A stretch of DNA of 64,000 bases from Pseudomonas sp. M47T1. Its GTDB lineage: Bacteria; Pseudomonadota; Gammaproteobacteria; Pseudomonadales; Pseudomonadaceae. The DNA lies in NCBI RefSeq assembly GCF_000263855.1, contig NZ_AJWX01000006.1:62001-126000 (forward strand). The letters run 5' to 3'. Each line of letters starts with the position of its first letter. The stretch's first letter is position 1. Below the pieces are notes generated by a model that had not been told where the DNA came from, searched no databases, and saw nothing but the letters and a program-made list of their open reading frames with translations. Shown here piece by piece: positions 57,766 through 64,000 of this stretch. The translations under genes and the position numbers were made by a program.

Positions 57766-60198
57766 TCAGAACAGGTCGATTGGCGCCGACTCGTCCGCTG
57801 GCAGCGGGCTGCCTGGGGCGCTGCCGTTGCCCAGTTCATTGACCGATGGCGGCGTGTCTTCGCTTTTGAACAGTTCGAAGTAGGCGTTCGGCGTGCTCGG
57901 CGATGCCGCGCGGCCGCTGACCGGGTCCACGCGCAGGCTGACGATGCCTTCGGGCTCTGCCTGGGTGTGGGGCGGCTTGTCCTTCAGCGCGGCGCCCATG
58001 TAGTCCATCCAGATAGGCAGGGCCACGGTGCCACCGAACTCGCGACGGCCCAGGGTTTCCGGCTGGTCGAAACCGGTCCACACGGTGGTCATGTAGTCGG
58101 CGTTGTAGCCCGAGAACCAGGCGTCCTTGGAGTCGTTGGTGGTGCCTGTCTTGCCCGCCAGGTCGCTACGGCCAAGGGCCATGGCGCGACGGCCGGTGCC
58201 TTTCTTGATCACGTCCTCGAGCATGCTGTTGAGGATGAACGTGGTGCGACCGTCAACCACACGGGTAGCCACCGCCGGTGCCTGGGTCAGGGCCGGGCTG
58301 CTGGCGTCGGTGATCAGTGATTTTTCGGGTGCGGCCACGCCAGGTGCCGTAGCGGCAGCCGAAGTGTCGGCCGGCACGCTTGGCGGGTTGGCGACGAACA
58401 GGGTGTCGCCGTTACGGCTTTCGATCTTCTGGATCAGGTACGGCGAGATCTTGTAGCCGCCGTTGGCGAAGGTGCTCCAGCCGGTAGCGATCTCGATCGG
58501 CGTCAGGGTGGCGGTACCCAGGGCCAGCGACAGGTTGGGCGGCAAGTCCTGCTTGTTGAAGCCAAAGCGGGTGATGTAGTCGATGGTCGGGTTCACGCCC
58601 ATCGCCTGCAACACGCGGATCGACACCAGGTTGCGCGACTTGTACAGCGCTTCCCGCAGGCGGATGGGGCCCAGGAAGGTGTTGGTGTCGTTCTTCGGCC
58701 GCCACACGTTGTCCAGGTTGGCGTCGGCAAACACGATGGGGGCGTCGTTCACCAGGCTGGCCGGGGTGTAGCCGTTGTCCAGGGCTGCGCAATAGATGAA
58801 CGGCTTGAAGCTGGAGCCCGGCTGACGCTTGGCCTGCACGGCGCGGTTGTAGTTGCTCTGCTCGAATGCGAAGCCGCCCACCAGGGCGCGGATGGCGCCG
58901 TTTTGCGGGTCAAGCGACACCAGCGCGCTTTGCACGGTGGGTACCTGGCTGAACTTCAGCGTGCCATCGGGCTGCGGCTGCACGCGGATCAGGTCGCCCA
59001 CCTGGGCCACATCCGAAGGCTGCGACGGTGCGCGGCCCAGGCTGTTGGTATTAAGGAAGGGGCGCGCCCACTTCATGGAGTCCCAGCCCACGTGCTGCTG
59101 TTCGCCGCTGCGGTTCAGCACGCTCAGGCCGGCCTTGTCCACCTGGGTGACAATTACAGGCTCCAGGCCGTTGAGCGGACGCTGCTTGGCCAGTTCCTGC
59201 AGCCATGCGTCGCGGGTCTTGCCCGGCAGGCGCGACTCGGGGCCACGGTAGCCGTGGCGCTGGTCGTATTCGATCAGGCCGGCGGAAACGGCGGCGTTGG
59301 CATCCTCCTGAAGGTTGCTGGGCACCGTGGTGGTTACGCGGAAGCCTTCGGTGTAGGCATCGCTGCCATAGCGGCCAACCATTTCGGCGCGGGCCATCTC
59401 GGCGATCCACGGCGCGTTCACTTCCGGGGTGGGCACGTGGTAGCTGGCGTTGATCGGCTCGGCCAGGGCTACCTGGTACTCGTCCTCGGTGATCTTGCCC
59501 AGCTTGTACATGCGGCCCAGGATCCAGTCGCGGCGCTCCTTGGCGCGTACCGGGTTGGCCAGCGGGTTGAAGCGCGAAGGTGCCTTGGGCAGGCCCGCGA
59601 TCATGGCCATCTGCGCCAGGCTGATGTCGCGGATCGACTTGCCGTAGTACACCTGCGCGGCGGCGTCGATGCCGTAGGCGCGGTTGCCCAGGTAGATCTT
59701 GTTCACGTACAGCTCGAGGATTTCATCCTTGGTGAGCTGGCGTTCGATTTGCAGGGCAAGAAGAATCTCGGTGGCCTTGCGAGAGAAGCTACGCTCACTG
59801 CTCAGGAAGTAGTTTTTCGCCACCTGCATGGTGATGGTGCTACCGCCCGTCTGAATGTGGCCGCTGCTGAACAGTTGGCCGGCTGCGCGCATCAGGCTGC
59901 TGGGGTCGACGCCGTAGTGATTGGCGAAATTGTCGTCTTCTGCCGACAGCAGCGCCTGAATGAAATGAGGCGGGATTTCGGCGAATTTGATGGGAGAACG
60001 GCGCATCTCGCCGAATTCGGCAATCAGCTTGTTGTCGCTGCTGTAGACCCGCAGGGGGATCTGCAACTGCACGCTCTTCAGGGCATCAACAGACGGCAGG
60101 CTGGGGCTAAGATACAGGTACGCACCGCTCAGACCGAGCAGCAGGCCACAGAAAATAGCGACGAAGGACCACCAGAAAAACTTCAGCAGGCGTATCAA
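57766..60198 (-). CDS. mrcA: Penicillin-binding protein 1A
   Basis: 810-residue bifunctional peptidoglycan synthase (also called ponA). N-terminal membrane anchor (about 8-30), GT51 glycosyltransferase with LSAEDDNFANHYGVD and GGSTITMQVAKNYFLS, an OB-like insertion, and the transpeptidase with SxxK (GSSFKPFIY), SRN (YKSRNLVSIR) and KTG (LAGKTGTTNDSKD). Divergent from pilM as in other pseudomonads. Confidence 0.98.
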   Translation of the reverse strand: MIRLLKFFWWSFVAIFCGLLLGLSGAYLYLSPSLPSVDALKSVQLQIPLRVYSSDNKLIAEFGEMRRSPIKFAEIPPHFIQALLSAEDDNFANHYGVDPSSLMRAAGQLFSSGHIQTGGSTITMQVAKNYFLSSERSFSRKATEILLALQIERQLTKDEILELYVNKIYLGNRAYGIDAAAQVYYGKSIRDISLAQMAMIAGLPKAPSRFNPLANPVRAKERRDWILGRMYKLGKITEDEYQVALAEPINASYHVPTPEVNAPWIAEMARAEMVGRYGSDAYTEGFRVTTTVPSNLQEDANAAVSAGLIEYDQRHGYRGPESRLPGKTRDAWLQELAKQRPLNGLEPVIVTQVDKAGLSVLNRSGEQQHVGWDSMKWARPFLNTNSLGRAPSQPSDVAQVGDLIRVQPQPDGTLKFSQVPTVQSALVSLDPQNGAIRALVGGFAFEQSNYNRAVQAKRQPGSSFKPFIYCAALDNGYTPASLVNDAPIVFADANLDNVWRPKNDTNTFLGPIRLREALYKSRNLVSIRVLQAMGVNPTIDYITRFGFNKQDLPPNLSLALGTATLTPIEIATGWSTFANGGYKISPYLIQKIESRNGDTLFVANPPSVPADTSAAATAPGVAAPEKSLITDASSPALTQAPAVATRVVDGRTTFILNSMLEDVIKKGTGRRAMALGRSDLAGKTGTTNDSKDAWFSGYNADYMTTVWTGFDQPETLGRREFGGTVALPIWMDYMGAALKDKPPHTQAEPEGIVSLRVDPVSGRAASPSTPNAYFELFKSEDTPPSVNELGNGSAPGSPLPADESAPIDLF

Positions 60199-60352
60199 GG
60201 CTTTTGGATTTCCAGATAAAAGAATGGGTTACGCGCAAGGCACGGCGGCAAGGGCAAAGTGCTGGGCATTATAAGCATTTTTCGACACAGAGCGTTATTT
60301 GCGCTTCTGTCAAGACTGCTATTAAATGCTGAGCACTATAAGTGGTCCGTAA

Positions 60353-61443
<1,091 letters not shown>

Positions 61444-61444
<1 letters not shown>

Positions 61445-62019
61445 TGGCGCGCATCAACCTGCTGCCGTGGCGCGAACAACTGCGCGAAGAGCGCAAGAAA
61501 CGCTTCCTGCTGGCCCTGGCCGGTGTGGTAGTGGGAGGCATCGGCATTATCCTGCTGGCCGACCAGTACTACAGCCACGCCATCGACCAGCAGAACGCAC
61601 GTAACGCCTACGTGCAGACCCAGATTGCCGCCCTGGACGAGCGCATCAAGCAGATCTCCGAGCTCAAGGCGCGGCGCAAGCAGCTCATCGAACGGATGAA
61701 GATCATTCAGGACCTGCAGTCCAACCGCCCCATCATCGGCCACCTGTTCGACCAACTGGCGCGGACCTTGCCCGATGGCGTGTATTTCACTGACGTGAAG
61801 ATGACCGACAAGATCATTGCGGTCTCAGGCTCTGCCGAATCGAACAATCGTGTATCGGACCTGATGCGAAACATGGAAGCCTCCGCCTGGTTGGCAGCGC
61901 CAAGCCTTACCGAGGTCAAGGCCAAGCAGGGTACCGACCCGCAACAGGCGCAGCAGAGCAACAATTTCCAGCTATCGGTACGCCAGACCGTGCCTGGCAC
62001 CGAGGAGAATCCGAAATGA
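61444..62019 (+). CDS. pilN: Type IV pilus assembly protein PilN
   Basis: 191 residues: the conserved INLLPWREQLREERKKRF motif (binds PilM), one membrane span (about 22-40), coiled coil and a ferredoxin-like periplasmic domain. Start overlaps the pilM stop by one base (TGATG) and its stop overlaps pilO. Confidence 0.97.
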
Positions 62020-62684
62020 ATTTCTCCGAATGGCTGGAAGGCCTGCGCCAGATCAAGCTCAGTGAGCTGGACATCAACAACCTGGGCAGCTGGCCGGCGG
62101 CGATCAAGACCATTGCCGGGGTATTGCTGATGGTGTTGATCCTGGCCCTTGGCTACAACTTCCACATCAGCGACCTGGGCGACGAGCTGGACCGAGCCCG
62201 CGCCCAGGAACAGACCCTGAAGGATCAGTACGCCACCAAGGCGTTCCAGGCGGCGAACCTGGAGGCCTATACCCAGCAGATGAAGGACATGGAAATTTCC
62301 TTCGGGGCCATGCTGCGCCAGTTGCCCAGTGACACCGAAGTGCCTGGCCTGCTGGAAGACATCACTCGCACGGGACTGGGCAGTGGCCTGGAGTTCGAAG
62401 AGATCAAGCTGTTGCCGGAAGTCACCCAGCAGTTCTACGTGGAACTACCTATCCAGATCACCGTGACCGGCAACTACCACGACTTGGGTACCTTCGTCAG
62501 CGGCGTGTCCAGCCTGCCGCGCATCGTTACGCTGCATGATTTCGAGGTTAAACCGGTGGTTGACGGCAACACGACGCTGCTGCGCATGAATATCCTGGCC
62601 AAGACCTACCGCTATCACGACAGCGACAAAGGCAAGGGGCCGGGTGCCGCCGGGCAGGCCCAGGACAAAGGGGCCGCCAAATGA
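62016..62684 (+). CDS. pilO: Type IV pilus assembly protein PilO
   Basis: 222 residues: amphipathic N-terminus (FSEWLEGLRQIKLSELDINN), one membrane span (about 28-47), coiled coil (ELDRARAQEQTLKDQYATKA) and a PilO domain with LPSDTEVPGLLEDITRTGLG. Forms the alignment complex with PilN and PilP. A short Gly/Lys tail (DKGKGPGAAGQAQDKGAAK) is at the end. Confidence 0.97.
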   Translation: MNFSEWLEGLRQIKLSELDINNLGSWPAAIKTIAGVLLMVLILALGYNFHISDLGDELDRARAQEQTLKDQYATKAFQAANLEAYTQQMKDMEISFGAMLRQLPSDTEVPGLLEDITRTGLGSGLEFEEIKLLPEVTQQFYVELPIQITVTGNYHDLGTFVSGVSSLPRIVTLHDFEVKPVVDGNTTLLRMNILAKTYRYHDSDKGKGPGAAGQAQDKGAAK

Positions 62685-63205
62685 GGGCACTGTGCAGCCT
62701 TGTGCTGATCGCGTTCATGGCCTTGCTGTCCGGTTGCGGCAATGATGACTTCGCCGACCTCAAGGCCTATATGGCCGAAGTCAAGGCGCGCCCCAAGGGT
62801 GCCATCGAGCCCATTCCCAAGTTCGCCCCCTACGAGCCTTTCACGTATCAGGCGTCGGCGCTGCGCAGCCCCTTCCAGCCGCCGGTGAAGGTTGACCTGG
62901 CGCACCGCCAGAAGGGCGCCAAGCAGGTCAAGCCGGATCCCACCCGGGTCAAGCAGTTCCTGGAAGGCTTCAATATCGAACAGTTTGAAATGGTCGGCAC
63001 GTTGGCCAACGACACCGGCAAGTTCGCGCTGATGCGCGGCGCCGGTGGGGTCTACCGAATGAAGGTGGGTGATTATCTGGGCCGTAACGAAGGGCGAATC
63101 GTGTCGATAACCGACTCGCAGGTCGACATCGTCGAGATAGTCCCCGATGGCGAAGGCGGTTGGCTGGAACGGCCGCGCTCCATCACTTTGAAAGAACGCT
63201 CATAA
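62681..63205 (+). CDS. pilP: Type IV pilus lipoprotein PilP
   Basis: 174 residues. Signal peptide with lipobox LLSGC (Cys about residue 20), then the unstructured N-terminal arm and the HR domain (FNIEQFEMVGTLANDTGKFA ... VYRMKVGDYLGRNEGRI) that contacts PilQ. Overlaps pilO by 4 bases; 35 bases separate it from pilQ. Confidence 0.97.
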   Translation: MRALCSLVLIAFMALLSGCGNDDFADLKAYMAEVKARPKGAIEPIPKFAPYEPFTYQASALRSPFQPPVKVDLAHRQKGAKQVKPDPTRVKQFLEGFNIEQFEMVGTLANDTGKFALMRGAGGVYRMKVGDYLGRNEGRIVSITDSQVDIVEIVPDGEGGWLERPRSITLKERS

Positions 63206-63240
63206 CGGGCCTGGTCACGCACGCATAGTGGAACTCGATA

Positions 63241-64000
63241 ATGAATAGGATGCTTTCAGCCCTTGGTCTCTCGCTATGGATGGCGTTGCTTTCGCCTGCC
63301 TTGATGGCGGCCACCCTGAAAACACTGGATGTAGCGGCGTTGCCAGGGGATCGGGTGGAGCTCAAGCTGACGTTCGACACCCCGGTGCCGGCGCCTCGTG
63401 GCTATACCACTGACCAGCCCGCGCGCATTGCCCTGGACCTGCCGGGCGTGAGCAACGGCCTGGCCACCAAGACCCGTGACCTGGGGGTGGGTAACGCCCG
63501 CAGCGTGACGGTGGTCGAGGCCAAGGACCGCACCCGGCTGATCATCAACCTCACCAACCTGGCGCCCTATGGCACGCGGGTGGAAGGCAACAACCTGTAC
63601 GTGATGATCGGCCAGGGTGCCAACAGCCTGGTGGGCGGCAATGCACCGGCCACGGCCGCAGTTGCCGGCGCCGCGCCGCGTGCAGCCGTGGCCAGCGCTG
63701 CGCCGTCGCGCCCGGTCTACGCGCAAGCGGCGGGGCGTGCCATCCGCAACGTCGATTTCCAGCGCGGCGAGCAGGGTGAAGGCAATGTGGTCGTCGACCT
63801 GAGCGACCCGTCCATCAGCCCCGACATTCAGGAACAGGGCAACAAGATCGTCCTGACCTTCCCCAAGACCCAACTGCCTGACCCCTTGCGCGTGCGCCTG
63901 GACGTGAAGGACTTTGCCACGCCGGTGCAGTTCGTCAACTCCACGGCCTCCGCCGATACCGCCACCGTGACCATCGAGCCGGGCGGTACCTTCGACTACT
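63241..64000 (+). CDS. pilQ: Type IV pilus secretin PilQ (5' part, runs off the window)
   Basis: About 253 residues are visible. Signal peptide (residues 1-23: MNRMLSALGLSLWMALLSPA ... MAATLKTLD), first AMIN domain (PGDRVELKLTFDTPVPAPRG, IALDLPGV), an Ala/Pro-rich linker and the start of a second AMIN domain (RAIRNVDFQRGEQGEGNVVV). AMIN domains bind peptidoglycan; the secretin domain lies outside the window. Weak Shine-Dalgarno at the ATG. Confidence 0.96.
   Translation, partial: MNRMLSALGLSLWMALLSPALMAATLKTLDVAALPGDRVELKLTFDTPVPAPRGYTTDQPARIALDLPGVSNGLATKTRDLGVGNARSVTVVEAKDRTRLIINLTNLAPYGTRVEGNNLYVMIGQGANSLVGGNAPATAAVAGAAPRAAVASAAPSRPVYAQAAGRAIRNVDFQRGEQGEGNVVVDLSDPSISPDIQEQGNKIVLTFPKTQLPDPLRVRLDVKDFATPVQFVNSTASADTATVTIEPGGTFDY

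Overview
The window is chromosomal DNA from a fluorescent pseudomonad, most likely of the Pseudomonas putida group. Evidence: high GC, gene order (hut cluster, opgGH, tatABC, ubiEJB, the pha cluster, hslVU, argS, priA, rpmE, maeB, ponA, pilMNOPQ) matching the pseudomonad core as I know it, and many P. putida-type REP elements with the core 'gcgggcagagcccgctcccac'. Species assignment is inference.

Layout. 1-2.8 kb: a dCache chemoreceptor (3' end outside the window), then a small lipoprotein and a Blc-type lipocalin. 2.9-18 kb: a large hut (histidine/urocanate) cluster: hutF on the minus strand; hutC, hutD, hutU, a polar amino-acid ABC transporter, an NCS1 permease, hutW-hutV, a HutH-family gene, hutI and hutG on the plus strand. 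Three HutC-type palindromes sit upstream of hutF/hutC, hutU and the ABC operon; two of them abut sigma54-type GG-N10-GC promoters. The only HutH-family protein here lacks the Ala-Ser-Gly triad that forms the MIO cofactor, so the visible pathway is complete from urocanate to glutamate but has no convincing histidase.

18.2-27 kb: pip-dtd, opgG-opgH (periplasmic glucans) and a second amino-acid ABC transporter. 27-31 kb: an accessory island between that ABC operon and a chemoreceptor gene. It holds stacked REP-type repeats, a small DUF3077-like gene preceded by a strongly folded leader RNA, a frameshifted type VI-like DNase effector (Ntox15/Tde type) with an apparently intact Tdi-type immunity gene, a roughly 150-bp duplicated fragment of the ABC ATPase gene and an orphan small gene. 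It is AT-richer than its flanks.

31-39 kb (minus strand): chemoreceptor, rsmE, tatC, tatB, tatA, hisE, hisI, ubiB, ubiJ and ubiE, tightly packed in the order ubiE to rsmE. 39-48 kb: a PHA-system small protein, a phosphoethanolamine transferase, phaI-phaF (plus) and phaC1-phaZ-phaC2-phaD (minus), the complete medium-chain-length polyhydroxyalkanoate locus.

48-64 kb: a DUF971 protein, hslU-hslV, a SPOR-domain protein, argS and priA (minus), rpmE and maeB (plus), ponA/mrcA (minus) and divergent pilM-N-O-P-Q, with pilQ running off the end. No tRNA, rRNA, CRISPR array or intact insertion sequence was seen. All similarity statements are from recognition of motifs and gene order, not from database searches.
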